Assembly: GCF_051900535.1 (NCBI RefSeq) | Contig: NZ_JBHZGI010000001.1 | Location: forward strand, 620,001 to 684,000 | Source: Frateuria_A sp051900535 | GTDB taxonomy: Bacteria > Pseudomonadota > Gammaproteobacteria > Xanthomonadales > Rhodanobacteraceae | Direction: 5' to 3' | DNA: 64,000 bases | Shown here: positions 47,324 through 55,480 of the stretch, in pieces | Position numbering within the stretch: position 1 is the first letter of the stretch | How the letters are laid out: every line of letters starts with the position of its first letter | Notes under the pieces: model-generated | What the model was told of the DNA's origin: nothing | The model's input: the letters and a program-made list of their open reading frames with translations, nothing else | Databases searched by the model: none | Program-made: the position numbers and the translations under genes

Positions 47324-47545
47324 TCAGTCCCCGCCCGCCTCGACCAGGCTCTTGACCCTCCCCGCCAGCTGATCGATCACGAACGGCTTGGTCAGCGAGC
47401 TGGCCGCAGCCGAACACGGTGACGGCCAGGGTGATCCACAGTTCGTCGGCGTGATCGACCTCCAGCGTGACCGCTGGCCCGGTCGTGCGCCGGATCAGTT
47501 CCTCCCTCCCCCCCGGTCAGCCGGTTGGCATCCAGGGGGCGGCAT
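47324..47545 (-). pseudogene. Remnant of a hybrid histidine kinase/response regulator
   Basis: Two pieces of one gene in different frames. The upstream piece (about 47545-47420) reads PLDANRLT, then EELIRRTTGPAVTLEVDH and ADELWITLA, the end of the HisKA region and start of the HATPase domain of hybrid kinases. The downstream piece (about 47397-47324) reads SLTKPFVIDQLAGRVKSLVE and ends at a stop, the end of a receiver domain with its SLTKPF motif. The ATPase core and most of the receiver are deleted, with a frameshift at the junction near 47400-47425. The 3' neighbour is the GGDEF/EAL gene. Upstream to 47734 I see nothing recognisable. Confidence 0.7.
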
Positions 47546-47734
47546 CAGTCGCCCGTCCGCCTCCTCGATTGCCTCACCGACTTCCAGGGAGGCGGCCGTC
47601 GGGTCGCTGCGCATGACATGGCAATATCCGAAAAGGATCAGGCTTAACGCCTGCGCCTGCACCGTACGGCCGCAGTGTCGATGGGTTGCCGCCTGTCACC
47701 CAGGCGGGGTTGCAGGCGGGCATGGACCGACGGA

Positions 47735-47911
47735 TCAATATTCCGGCGCATCGCCGCGCGGGGCAGGCCTCGCGTCGGGACTGGCGAACATCGGTGGCAC
47801 GCCTCCGTGCATGGCCGATCCTTTCGCCATCACGGGAGGCTTGATGTCGGCGTGGGCGCTGCCGTCGCTCGACGGCGGGCGGGAACTGGGCAGGGACTCG
47901 TCGATGTGCAT
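47735..47911 (-). CDS. Possible small Pro/Ser-rich protein
   Basis: A 58-residue open frame from ATG 47911 (MHIDESLPSSRPPSSDGSA) with a weak GGAA site. It is rich in Pro, Ser, Met and Ala and has no hydrophobic segment or recognised domain. It may be a real small hydrophilic protein, like its upstream neighbour, but could be chance in GC-rich DNA. A longer frame begins at 48013. Confidence 0.35.
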   Translation of the reverse strand: MHIDESLPSSRPPSSDGSAHADIKPPVMAKGSAMHGGVPPMFASPDARPAPRGDAPEY

Positions 47912-48024
47912 GGCGGGTTCCGGTGTCTCGGTCACGCCACCATGCCTGGGAGCCAGTGCAGTGGGCGTATGGGTGGTGGCAAGGGGACGCCAACACGCCC
48001 GCGGGGCCTCCACCCGCCGGTTGC

Positions 48025-48033
48025 GGGGGGGGG
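48025..48033. repeat. G9 homopolymer tract
   Basis: Nine consecutive G on the plus strand between two minus-strand small genes. Confidence 0.6.
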
Positions 48034-48055
48034 CCGCCCCTTGCAGGCTGGTCCG

Positions 48056-48475
48056 TCAGACGCGACCGCCGTTGCTCGGCGCGCCCGGCGGCGGATCGAG
48101 CCCGCCATCGCCCTTGCCGCCGACCCCGTGGCCCTTGGTCGAACCCATGCCGCTTTCGCGGTTCTTGCGTTCCTGGATGTGCTGCGCGCGATCCTGGCCC
48201 ACGCCACCGGTCTGGTATGTGGGACCGGTTTCTGGCATCGGCACGATCGATTCCGGATCGACCGGTTCGCCCATCGCCTTCTGCCCATGCGGGTCGCCGA
48301 AGCCATGATGCGGACGCATCTGGCCGTTGCCGCTTTCTCCGCCGGTGCCGCCTGCCGGCTCGACCGCTTCGCCGGTTTCGCCCTGAACCTGAACCTGGTT
48401 CTGCCCGGCGCGCTTGCCGATGGCGTCCTGCAGGTTCTCGTTGGTGCGACCGCGCGGATCGTCGATGCTGCCCAT
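48056..48475 (-). CDS. Small hydrophilic Gly/Asp/Gln-rich protein
   Basis: A 139-residue protein I do not recognise. It starts MGSIDDPRGRTNENLQDAIG, is very hydrophilic, rich in Gly, Gln, Glu, Asp and Pro, and has no cysteines or membrane segments. Such composition recalls intrinsically disordered stress proteins, but this is inference. Coding is supported by a GGAGA site 5 bp before the ATG and low hydrophobicity quite unlike a shadow frame. It is in the same orientation as the small gene at 47735. Confidence 0.65.
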   Translation of the reverse strand: MGSIDDPRGRTNENLQDAIGKRAGQNQVQVQGETGEAVEPAGGTGGESGNGQMRPHHGFGDPHGQKAMGEPVDPESIVPMPETGPTYQTGGVGQDRAQHIQERKNRESGMGSTKGHGVGGKGDGGLDPPPGAPSNGGRV

Positions 48476-48616
48476 GGGGTTCTCCAGTTCCGGTTGCTAG
48501 AAGCGATCGTGCCCGAGCGAAGGTCTGCAGGGCGTGCAGCGACAATGGCCGCAGCGTTAGTCGCTTCGTGCACATGGACCGGGGCAAGCTTCCGCGACGC
48601 CACGCACAGGCCAACG

Positions 48617-49132
48617 ATGATGCAGACCGAAGCCTTCCGGCTTGCTCGCCACGAATGGGTTCCCAACCACCCGCACCTGCCCGTGTTGCTCTACCACCAG
48701 GCGCTCGATGATCCGGGGAACGACGCCGCGACCACGTTCGAAGCGCGCTTCGATGGCAACGGCTGGCCTCCGCAGTGGCGCGCAGGCATCTACGACTTCC
48801 ACCACTACCACTCCACCGCGCATGAGGTGCTCGGCGTGGCCAGGGGCACGGCACGACTCGTGCTGGGCGGACCGGGCGGACGCGAGGTCGGGGTAGGCGC
48901 GGGCGACGTGGTGTTGCTGCCTGCCGGCACCGGCCACTGCAGCGTCGAATCGAGCGACGGGTTCCTGGTGGTCGGCGCTTATCCGCCCGGACAGAAGTGG
49001 GACATCCGCCGCGAGGCGCCCACGCAGGAGATGCTCGATCGCATCGCGCAACTCCCCTTCCCGGCTTGCGATCCAGTCAGCGGTGAACAAGGGCCGATGC
49101 TTGCATGCTGGAGCCAGCCATCGGAGACCTGA
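48617..49132 (+). CDS. Cupin-domain protein
   Basis: A 171-residue protein with a cupin fold. The first motif is HHYHSTAHEVLGVARG and the second VLLPAGTGHCSVESSD, giving His ligands for a metal. The N-terminal part HPHLPVLLYHQAL is seen in a family of small cupins of unknown function. ATG 48617 or 48620 are both possible. It converges on the NAD(P)HX dehydratase gene with 13 bp between stops. Confidence 0.82.
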   Translation: MMQTEAFRLARHEWVPNHPHLPVLLYHQALDDPGNDAATTFEARFDGNGWPPQWRAGIYDFHHYHSTAHEVLGVARGTARLVLGGPGGREVGVGAGDVVLLPAGTGHCSVESSDGFLVVGAYPPGQKWDIRREAPTQEMLDRIAQLPFPACDPVSGEQGPMLACWSQPSET

Positions 49133-49145
49133 CACCTGGTCGCCG

Positions 49146-50027
49146 TTAGGCGGATCGGGGCCGGAGGCGATCCAGAATGCCCGGTATTGGTCCGGGAATC
49201 TCCCGCGCCAGGAAACCCAGCGAGCCGACCGAGGCTTCCAGCGCGCGCCCGGCCTGGGCGTGCACGAACACGCCCCACAACGCGGCCTGGAGGGCATCCC
49301 CGCAGCGCGCCGCCAGGCCCGCGATCACGCCTGCCAGCACGTCGCCGGAACCGGAGGTGCCCAGCCCGTGGCAACCCCCTGGATGGATCCACAGGCGGCC
49401 GTCCGGTGCAGCGATCCACGTGGTGGCGCCCTTGAGGACCAGCACGCTGCGCGTGCGCCGCGAGAACGCGCACGCCAGCGCCTGAGGTTCCTGCTCGACC
49501 CGCGCCTTCTCCCGTCCGGACAGCTTGGCCATTTCGCCGGCATGCGGAGTGAGCACGTACGGCCGTCCCGGCGGCGCGCGCAAGTCCGCCGAGAGTGCCC
49601 CGGCATCGATGACCAGCGTGCCGCCGGCCTGCCGCAGCACCCGCTGAACCAGCGGGGCGCTGGCCGATGCGGGGTTCATTCCCGATCCGATCAGCGCTGC
49701 GTCGCAGCCCTCGATCGCCTCCTCCAGTGCCGCGTTGCCACGCACGATCTCACCGCGGGAATTCACCGGAAGGCCGATGACCAGCGCCTCTGGCATCGCC
49801 ACCGCGAGCGGCAGAGCCACCTCATCGGCGGTCGCGACCTGCAGCTTGCCGGCACCGGCGCGCAGCGCGCCGGTGCCGGCAAGCAACACCGCGCCGGGCA
49901 CGCGGCTGGAACCGCCGATGACCAGCACGCGCCCCCGCCGTTCCTTGCCGCCGTCCGGGTCGGGCAATGGCATGCCGCGCAGGAGCCGCGCCGTGAGACG
50001 CTGCGGCTTCGCGCCTGGCTCGCTCAT
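49146..50027 (-). CDS. ADP-dependent NAD(P)H-hydrate dehydratase (second copy)
   Basis: A 293-residue ribokinase-fold dehydratase matching only the C-terminal half of Nnr. Motifs VLTPHAGEMAKLSG and GTSGSGDVLAG are intact. The epimerase domain is absent. It is a paralogue of the two-domain nnr at 19331. ATG 50027 overlaps the stop of the histidine phosphatase gene by 4 bp, so the two are coupled. Why a second dehydratase is kept is unclear; it could act on a related hydrated cofactor or provide redundancy. Confidence 0.88.
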   Translation of the reverse strand: MSEPGAKPQRLTARLLRGMPLPDPDGGKERRGRVLVIGGSSRVPGAVLLAGTGALRAGAGKLQVATADEVALPLAVAMPEALVIGLPVNSRGEIVRGNAALEEAIEGCDAALIGSGMNPASASAPLVQRVLRQAGGTLVIDAGALSADLRAPPGRPYVLTPHAGEMAKLSGREKARVEQEPQALACAFSRRTRSVLVLKGATTWIAAPDGRLWIHPGGCHGLGTSGSGDVLAGVIAGLAARCGDALQAALWGVFVHAQAGRALEASVGSLGFLAREIPGPIPGILDRLRPRSA

Positions 50028-50779
50028 CGCGCGCCCTTGGGCCGGTCCGACTCGATCGTCACCGGCGAGCCGGCCTCCACCAGCGGCGCCACGAAGTTGG
50101 TGCGCTGGAGCAGCAGGCCGCAACCGTCCGGGGCTTCGGCATATTCGGTGATGCCGCAATTGGGCACGTCCCCGTTGCGATCGATCGCGAGGATGGTGTC
50201 CTCGTCCATCCGCTCCAGCAGATAGCGAAAACAGTTCACGATCACCTGGTGGGCGACGATCATCACGCGCTCGCCCGCATGGTTGCGCTGCAGGTCGCCG
50301 AGCATGCTGCGCAGCCGCAGCACCACGTCGCACCAGCTCTCGCCGCCGGGCGGGCGGAAATAGAACTTGCCGACCAGCAGCCGCTGCTCGGCCAGCTCGG
50401 GAAACTTGCTGCGGATGCCGGCGCGGGTGTAACGGTCGAGCACGCCGAACTCTTTCTCGCGCAGGCGCTCGTCGACCATCACGTCCTCGTGCGCGCGGCC
50501 CAGCGCCGCGGCGACCGCCACGGCGGTCTCGCGCGCACGCTTGTAGGGCGAGGCCATGAAGGTCGTCGGCCGATCGTCCTCCCGCAGCGCGCGCACCCAG
50601 GCGCCCAGCGCCTGCGATTGCTCCAGGCCCAGCGGCGACAGCGGCACGTCGGCATCGCGGTGCTTCAGGTCGATCAGCGTCGCGCCGGAAGATTCCGCAT
50701 GGTCGCGCGCGATGTTCCCCGCGCTCTCGCCGTGGCGAATCACCCATAACCGCTGAGGCCAGCCCACATTGCCCTGCAT
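50024..50779 (-). CDS. Histidine phosphatase family protein
   Basis: A 251-residue phosphatase or mutase. The RHG motif is LWVIRHGESAGN near residue 12, with the second His in MIVAHQVIVNC. The middle insert GEFLDRYTRAG-like region is longer than in SixA. Substrate unknown. ATG 50779 (GGGAG site) is preferred over an in-frame GTG five codons upstream. It is coupled to the NAD(P)HX dehydratase gene. Confidence 0.88.
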   Translation of the reverse strand: MQGNVGWPQRLWVIRHGESAGNIARDHAESSGATLIDLKHRDADVPLSPLGLEQSQALGAWVRALREDDRPTTFMASPYKRARETAVAVAAALGRAHEDVMVDERLREKEFGVLDRYTRAGIRSKFPELAEQRLLVGKFYFRPPGGESWCDVVLRLRSMLGDLQRNHAGERVMIVAHQVIVNCFRYLLERMDEDTILAIDRNGDVPNCGITEYAEAPDGCGLLLQRTNFVAPLVEAGSPVTIESDRPKGAR

Positions 50780-51035
50780 GACCGCTGCTCCCACGCCGCT
50801 CTCCCACGTTGCAACAACGCGAGCTTTGGCACGCAGCGCGTGAATGGCCGGTCGACCGGCGGCGGGCAGGCATCACGCTGCCCCTGGGCGCCCCGCCTGA
50901 GCTTTTCCTAGCGTCAGTTAGACGATGGCCTCACGGTCCGTCGGCCAACATCGCCCTTGAGTGGCGGCCTTTTGGCCGCCCCCTCGCAACGCATGCCAGC
51001 CCACCCGCGCCTGACCGTCGAACGAGACCCAAGCC

Positions 51036-51263
51036 ATGCGAAACCCCCTGCAACTGCGCTGCAACCAGTTGGAGCGCTCGATGCGCGCCCTGCACGACGA
51101 ATGCGACCGCCTTATGCGTGAGAACGCCATGTTGCGCGAACGGATGCAGGGAGCTGGCCAGTCGGTGCAGCGCCTCGATGATGAACTGGCACGCATCGCC
51201 TCCGGCCCGGATGCGGAGCAGGCGCCGTTCGTGATTCGCGCTTCGTCGATGCGGCTGTACTAG
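51036..51263 (+). CDS. Small coiled-coil protein of unknown function
   Basis: A 75-residue protein with heptad-like Leu/Met/Arg/Glu spacing (LERSMRALHDECDRLMRENA, then MLRERMQGAGQ). It contains two cysteines and no membrane segment. Not recognised. Coding is likely but not proven: it has a possible GAACGAG site and compact length. It lies between the histidine phosphatase and hipA on the opposite strand. Confidence 0.5.
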   Translation: MRNPLQLRCNQLERSMRALHDECDRLMRENAMLRERMQGAGQSVQRLDDELARIASGPDAEQAPFVIRASSMRLY

Positions 51264-51291
51264 CCGGGAGCAGTCACTTCCCGGCGGCTTG

Positions 51292-52620
51292 TTATGCGCG
51301 TCGATCCGGTTCGCCAGCCAGTCGCCGGGCGGCCTGTCGGACGCCCTCGGCCACGCTTTCGAACAGGGACCCGGGAACGTCCTCGGGCAGACGTTGCGCT
51401 ACGCGGTCAAGAGCGGCCACCACCGCGGCGGGAAAGCCTTCCAGCCATTCGACGTCCGCAAAACCCAGTTGCTCGCCCATTGCCACCCAGTGCCAGCGGT
51501 GGATGTCGTGCGGCACGTAGTGCCGGTTGCGGCCCTCCACCGCCATCGCGAGCTTGGCCTTGCGTGGATCCAGCTTGCCGGCTCCCCGTCCCATCAACGG
51601 GTAGATCGAGAGGATGTCGTACAACGGCGCGAGGCGGTAAGCGCCGCCGGGAAGCAGACGCAAGCTGAAGTTCTTGGCGTGGCCGTCGGTGGCGGCGAGC
51701 AACCAGAACAAAATCTGGGTTCTGAAGAAGGTTGCGCGATCTTCGGTGGCGGCTTCCGAGCCACGCAACAATTCCATGATGCGCCGTATGCCAGGGCCGC
51801 CATCGGTCTCGTATTTCTGCGAAGGCGGCAGGCCGAAGGCCTGGCAGCAATCCTCCTGGGGAACGCGCTGCCACCATTTTCCATCGCGCGACAGAGCCCG
51901 GTCGAAACGCTCGACGATCAGCGCTTTCTGGTCCTCGAAGCGGCCAATCTCCACTCTGGCTACCGGTAAGCCGCACTCGCGGGCGATCTCCATGCACAGC
52001 CATTCCAGTTCGACCGAGGCGCCAAGGTCTGCACGAACGTTCCCGACCAGCCCGAGTGGCAACTTGAAGATGTGCGTGCTGGGCGTAGCGCCGCGCGGGA
52101 TGCACCAGCGGCCGCGATGTCGGAGGAGCGCGGTTTTTTCCTGGGCGCCGGCGATCGAGAGGCGAAACGCGTCAGCCTCCCTCGCGTCGAGAGGGCCGCC
52201 GGTCGTCGCGTCGCGCAGGAGCTGGGCAACACCAGCCTCGTCGAGCGCGAAGGCCTCGATACGGCGCGGATCGCCCGGCTCCTCCCCGGTCGGAACCAGT
52301 TGCACGGCACCGGCGCAGTCGCGACCGATGGTCGCCAGCAGGTCGAACGCGGAGCTGGAACGGGCGTGGTAGCGGTCGCGAAGGCGACGCAGGATACGCT
52401 CGTTGTCGGGAATCAGGTTCTCGAAGTACGAGGCCACCCGTGGCGAGCGCAATGGCACGCCGGTGAAAGGCAGCGACAGCGACAGCGGACGCCCCTCCGG
52501 CGCGGTCATCCAGGCCGGGTCGTAGACCAGTTGGTCCATACCGCCGCGTGTGCGCTCCCAGCGGCCCACGTGGAGGCCATTCATCCATATGTCCAGCGCA
52601 GGAATTCGCGAGACCACCAC
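51292..52620 (-). CDS. hipA: HipA-type toxin kinase
   Basis: A 442-residue Ser/Thr kinase toxin; E. coli HipA phosphorylates GltX, halting translation. The phosphate loop SIAGAQEKTAL lies at about 155-165, a THIFKL segment with Lys at about 186, catalytic loop ATDGHAKNFSL with Asp 312, and LYDILS with Asp 335. All key residues are present, so activity is likely. GTG 52620 begins directly after the hipB stop. The target is not predictable. Confidence 0.93.
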   Translation of the reverse strand: MVVSRIPALDIWMNGLHVGRWERTRGGMDQLVYDPAWMTAPEGRPLSLSLPFTGVPLRSPRVASYFENLIPDNERILRRLRDRYHARSSSAFDLLATIGRDCAGAVQLVPTGEEPGDPRRIEAFALDEAGVAQLLRDATTGGPLDAREADAFRLSIAGAQEKTALLRHRGRWCIPRGATPSTHIFKLPLGLVGNVRADLGASVELEWLCMEIARECGLPVARVEIGRFEDQKALIVERFDRALSRDGKWWQRVPQEDCCQAFGLPPSQKYETDGGPGIRRIMELLRGSEAATEDRATFFRTQILFWLLAATDGHAKNFSLRLLPGGAYRLAPLYDILSIYPLMGRGAGKLDPRKAKLAMAVEGRNRHYVPHDIHRWHWVAMGEQLGFADVEWLEGFPAAVVAALDRVAQRLPEDVPGSLFESVAEGVRQAARRLAGEPDRRA

Positions 52621-52875
52621 CTACCACTCCGCCTGCGGCTCGGCCATCTCAGCCGTGCGTCGATCCCTCGGTTGCAAGGCCAGGTCCATGCCAAGCAGGA
52701 GGCACAGTCGGTGAATGCGGTCAAAGGAAGCACGGCCCGCGTTGGCCTCCAGCCGGGAGACCGCCTGCACGGTCACGCCGAGCTGGCGTGCAACGTCGGC
52801 TTGGGTAAGCCCTCGCTGCATGCGCACGGCACGCAGTTTCGGGCCCAGCTGATCCGGTACGCGGATGATATCCAT
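52621..52875 (-). CDS. hipB: HipB-type antitoxin (Xre helix-turn-helix)
   Basis: An 84-residue DNA-binding antitoxin. The helix-turn-helix reads GLTQADVARQLGVTVQAVSR (about 26-45), followed by a short C-terminal tail. It starts MDIIRVPDQLGPKLRAV at 52875; the frame is open upstream but that part covers the operators. It should repress its own operon through the three TCAA-N8-TTGA sites upstream. No gap separates it from hipA. Confidence 0.92.
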   Translation of the reverse strand: MDIIRVPDQLGPKLRAVRMQRGLTQADVARQLGVTVQAVSRLEANAGRASFDRIHRLCLLLGMDLALQPRDRRTAEMAEPQAEW

Positions 52876-52882
52876 GGCAAAA

Positions 52883-52952
52883 TCAACTCTTGCATTGATG
52901 CGACATGAATCAACATACGGATTGAAATGCGCAAAATCAATGCTTGTGTTGA
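52883..52952 (-). promoter_or_regulatory. hipBA promoter with three evenly spaced operators
   Basis: Minus-strand -35 TTGATT (52940-52935) and -10 TATGTT (52917-52912) are 17 bp apart. Three palindromes TCAA-N8-TTGA lie at 52883-52898, 52910-52925 and 52937-52952, exactly 27 bp apart. The first is after the start of transcription, the second covers the -10, the third the -35. The outer two are both preceded by GCAAAA and share CTTG in the centre. Confidence 0.8.
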
Positions 52953-53023
52953 AAATGAGCCGCCCTCCAACCCATCGCGAGGGCATCCAGCCGCCAGCGG
53001 CTGCCACAGGCGCTCAAACGAAG

Positions 53024-53046
53024 AAGCCCGCCGAGGCGGGCTTTTT
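53024..53046 (-). terminator. Terminator after purA (also a T-tract on the plus strand)
   Basis: AAGCCCGC, CGAG, GCGGGCTT. The plus strand has TTTTT after it, and the minus strand has CTTCGTTT. purA is the only convergent transcript, 27 bp away. Confidence 0.7.
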
Positions 53047-53072
53047 CTGTCGAAATCCCTGCGAACGATCAC

Positions 53073-54365
53073 TCAGGCGAACGGATCATCCAGCACGATG
53101 GTGTCGTCGCGGTCGGCGCCGGTGGCGACGATGGCCAGGCGGCAGCCGGAGAGCTCCTCGACCGCACGCAGGTAGGCGCGGGCCGCGGCCGGCAGCTTGT
53201 TCCAGTCGCGGATGCCGGCGGTGGATTCCTCCCAACCGGGGAATTCCAGGTACACCGGCTTGCACTCGGCCCACCCATCAGCGTCCAGCGGGGCGAGCTC
53301 GCGACGCTTGCCGCGGTATTCGTAGGCCACGCAGACCTTGATCGACGGCAGGCCGTCGAGCACATCGAGCTTTGTGATGGCCAGGCCGCTGATGCCGTTG
53401 ATCTGGACGGCACGCTTCAACGCCACCAGGTCGATCCAGCCACAGCGACGCGGGCGGCCGGTGCTGGCGCCGAATTCATTGCCGACCTTGCGCAGGCGCT
53501 CGCCCATCTCGTCGTTGAGCTCGGTCGGGAACGGCCCACCACCCACGCGCGTCGCATAGGCCTTGCAGATGCCCAGCACGTAGTCGATGTCGCAGGCGCC
53601 CACGCCGGTGCCGGCCAGCGCGCCGCCCACGGTGGTGTTGGACGAGGTGACGTATGGATAGGTGCCGTGGTCGATGTCCAGCAGCGCGCCCTGCGCGCCT
53701 TCGTACAGGATGTTGCCGCCCTCGGCGCGCACGTCGTGCAGGATCGTGGCGACGTCGTCGACCATCGGACGGATGTATTCGCCCCAGGCCAGCGCGTCGT
53801 CGAGCACCTTCTGGTAGTCGACCGGCTCGGCCTTCAGCCACTGGGTCAGGATGAAGTTGTGGTACTCGACCGCCGCCTTGATCTGCGCCGGCAGCTCGTG
53901 CGGGTACATGAGATCCGCCACGCGGATCGAACGGCGGGCGACCTTGTCCTCGTAGGCCGGGCCGATTCCGCGGCCGGTGGTGCCGATCGCGCTCTTGCCG
54001 GCGGCCGCCTCGCGCGCCTTATCGACAGCGATGTGGTAGGGCATGATCAGCGGCGTCGCCGGGCTGATCTTCACGCGCGAGCGCACGTCCACGCCGTTGC
54101 CTTCGAGCTCGGCGATCTCTTCCATCAGCGCCGCCGGCGATAGCACCACGCCGTTGCCGATCAGGCACAACGCGTCGTCGCGCAGGATGCCCGATGGGAT
54201 CAGGTGCAGCACGGTCTTCTTGCCCTTGATCACCAGCGTGTGGCCGGCATTGTGGCCGCCCTGGAAGCGCGCCACGGCACTGACCCGCTCGGTCAGCAGG
54301 TCGACGATCTTGCCCTTGCCTTCGTCGCCCCACTGGGCTCCAAGGATGACGACTGACTTGCCCAT
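53073..54365 (-). CDS. purA: Adenylosuccinate synthetase
   Basis: A 430-residue enzyme that makes adenylosuccinate from IMP and aspartate with GTP, the first AMP-specific step. Family motifs are intact: GAQWGDEGKGKIVD at the N-terminus, GGHNAGHT, TGRGIGPAYEDK and GTYPYVTSSN. It lies 61 bp after the DUF2065 gene, completing hfq-hflX-hflK-hflC-DUF2065-purA as in E. coli. A purR box is not evident. Confidence 0.97.
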   Translation of the reverse strand: MGKSVVILGAQWGDEGKGKIVDLLTERVSAVARFQGGHNAGHTLVIKGKKTVLHLIPSGILRDDALCLIGNGVVLSPAALMEEIAELEGNGVDVRSRVKISPATPLIMPYHIAVDKAREAAAGKSAIGTTGRGIGPAYEDKVARRSIRVADLMYPHELPAQIKAAVEYHNFILTQWLKAEPVDYQKVLDDALAWGEYIRPMVDDVATILHDVRAEGGNILYEGAQGALLDIDHGTYPYVTSSNTTVGGALAGTGVGACDIDYVLGICKAYATRVGGGPFPTELNDEMGERLRKVGNEFGASTGRPRRCGWIDLVALKRAVQINGISGLAITKLDVLDGLPSIKVCVAYEYRGKRRELAPLDADGWAECKPVYLEFPGWEESTAGIRDWNKLPAAARAYLRAVEELSGCRLAIVATGADRDDTIVLDDPFA

Positions 54366-54426
54366 GAAAGTTCTCGCTCGTTGGGTGCTCCCTTCGGGAG
54401 CCGTGAGTGTGGGAAACAGGAAAGCT

Positions 54427-54612
54427 TCAGCGCACCAGCTGCAGGACGGCCAGCCCCGCGATCACTGCCACCGCGCCGAACACGCGCAGCGTGCGCGGCT
54501 GCAGTTCCAGCGCCTGGCGCACCATCGACTGCCAGTGGGCCGGGGCGGCGAACAGCATCAGGCCTTCGATCACCAGCACCAGGCAAAGTGCGACGGACAA
54601 TTCGTGCGGCAT
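54427..54612 (-). CDS. DUF2065 small membrane protein (YjeT-like)
   Basis: A 61-residue protein with two hydrophobic segments (LSVALCLVLVIEGLMLFA and RVFGAVAVIAGLAVLQL). It has the DUF2065 pattern and the same location as E. coli yjeT, between hflC and purA. Function unknown. The start MPHELSVALC at 54612 lies 4 bp after the hflC stop; the open frame upstream overlaps hflC. Confidence 0.85.
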   Translation of the reverse strand: MPHELSVALCLVLVIEGLMLFAAPAHWQSMVRQALELQPRTLRVFGAVAVIAGLAVLQLVR

Positions 54613-54616
54613 GGCT

Positions 54617-55480
54617 TCAGCGCTTGGCGCTGTCCTCGAAATAACGCAGCAGTTCCGAGTCCGGCTTGAGCACCAGGGTGCCGTGGCCATCGGCGAAACC
54701 GGTCTTGTACGCCGACAGGCTTCGATAGAACGCGAAGAACTCCGGATCCTGGCCGTAGGCGCCCGCATAGATGGCGGCTGCCTGGGCGTCGCCCTGGCCG
54801 CGCACGGTTGCGGCGTCCCGATCGGCGTCGGCGCGCAGCACCTGGCCCTGGCGGTCGGCATCGGCGCGGATCTTTTCGGCTTGTTCCTGGCCGGTGTAGC
54901 GCAGCTCGTTGGCCAGTTGCAGGCGCTCGGCGCGCATGCGCTTGTAGACCGATTCGCTGACCTCCTCGGGCAGGTCGATGCGCTTGATGCGCACGTCGAC
55001 CACGGCGATGCCGAGATTCTTGCGGGCGGCGGCGTCGGTCTGCTTGCGCACGCGCTCGGTGATGTCCTTGCGGCCGCCGGCGATCAGGTCCTGCAGGCTG
55101 CGCGAATTGAACTCGAAGCGCAGCGCATCCTTCACCACCGGGCTCAGCCGTTGTGCCGCCTGGTTGGCGTCACCGCTGGTGGCGCGGTAGTAGGCGGCGT
55201 TGTCGGCGATGCGCCACTTCACGTAGAAGTCGACGTTGACGCTCTTCTTCTCGGAGGTGAAGTAACGCTCCGGTGGCGCGTCCAGACCCTGGATGCGGCT
55301 GTCGAAACGCATGACCTGCTGGATCACCGGTGCCTTGAAGTGCAGCCCGGGCGTGTAGTCGGTCTGCACGATGCGGCCGAACTGCAGCAGCAGCGCGCTC
55401 TGACCTTCACGCACCACGAACGCGCTGTTGAGGCCCAGCAGCACCAGCAGCACCACGATCACGGTCCAGACGATCTTCAT
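54617..55480 (-). CDS. hflC: HflC, modulator of FtsH protease
   Basis: A 287-residue membrane-anchored SPFH protein. With HflK it forms a periplasmic assembly around FtsH that modulates its proteolysis. One N-terminal membrane helix (VWTVIVVLLVLLGLNSAFV) is followed by the SPFH domain and a charged coiled coil (about 190-250; ADADRDAATVRGQGDAQAA). It overlaps hflK by 4 bp. Confidence 0.96.
   Translation of the reverse strand: MKIVWTVIVVLLVLLGLNSAFVVREGQSALLLQFGRIVQTDYTPGLHFKAPVIQQVMRFDSRIQGLDAPPERYFTSEKKSVNVDFYVKWRIADNAAYYRATSGDANQAAQRLSPVVKDALRFEFNSRSLQDLIAGGRKDITERVRKQTDAAARKNLGIAVVDVRIKRIDLPEEVSESVYKRMRAERLQLANELRYTGQEQAEKIRADADRQGQVLRADADRDAATVRGQGDAQAAAIYAGAYGQDPEFFAFYRSLSAYKTGFADGHGTLVLKPDSELLRYFEDSAKR

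Noticed and set aside
50963..50980. GGCGGCC-TTTT-GGCCGCC stem between the phosphatase and the small coiled-coil gene
   Set aside because: No adjacent transcript ends here, and the T run is in the loop, so it is not a terminator.
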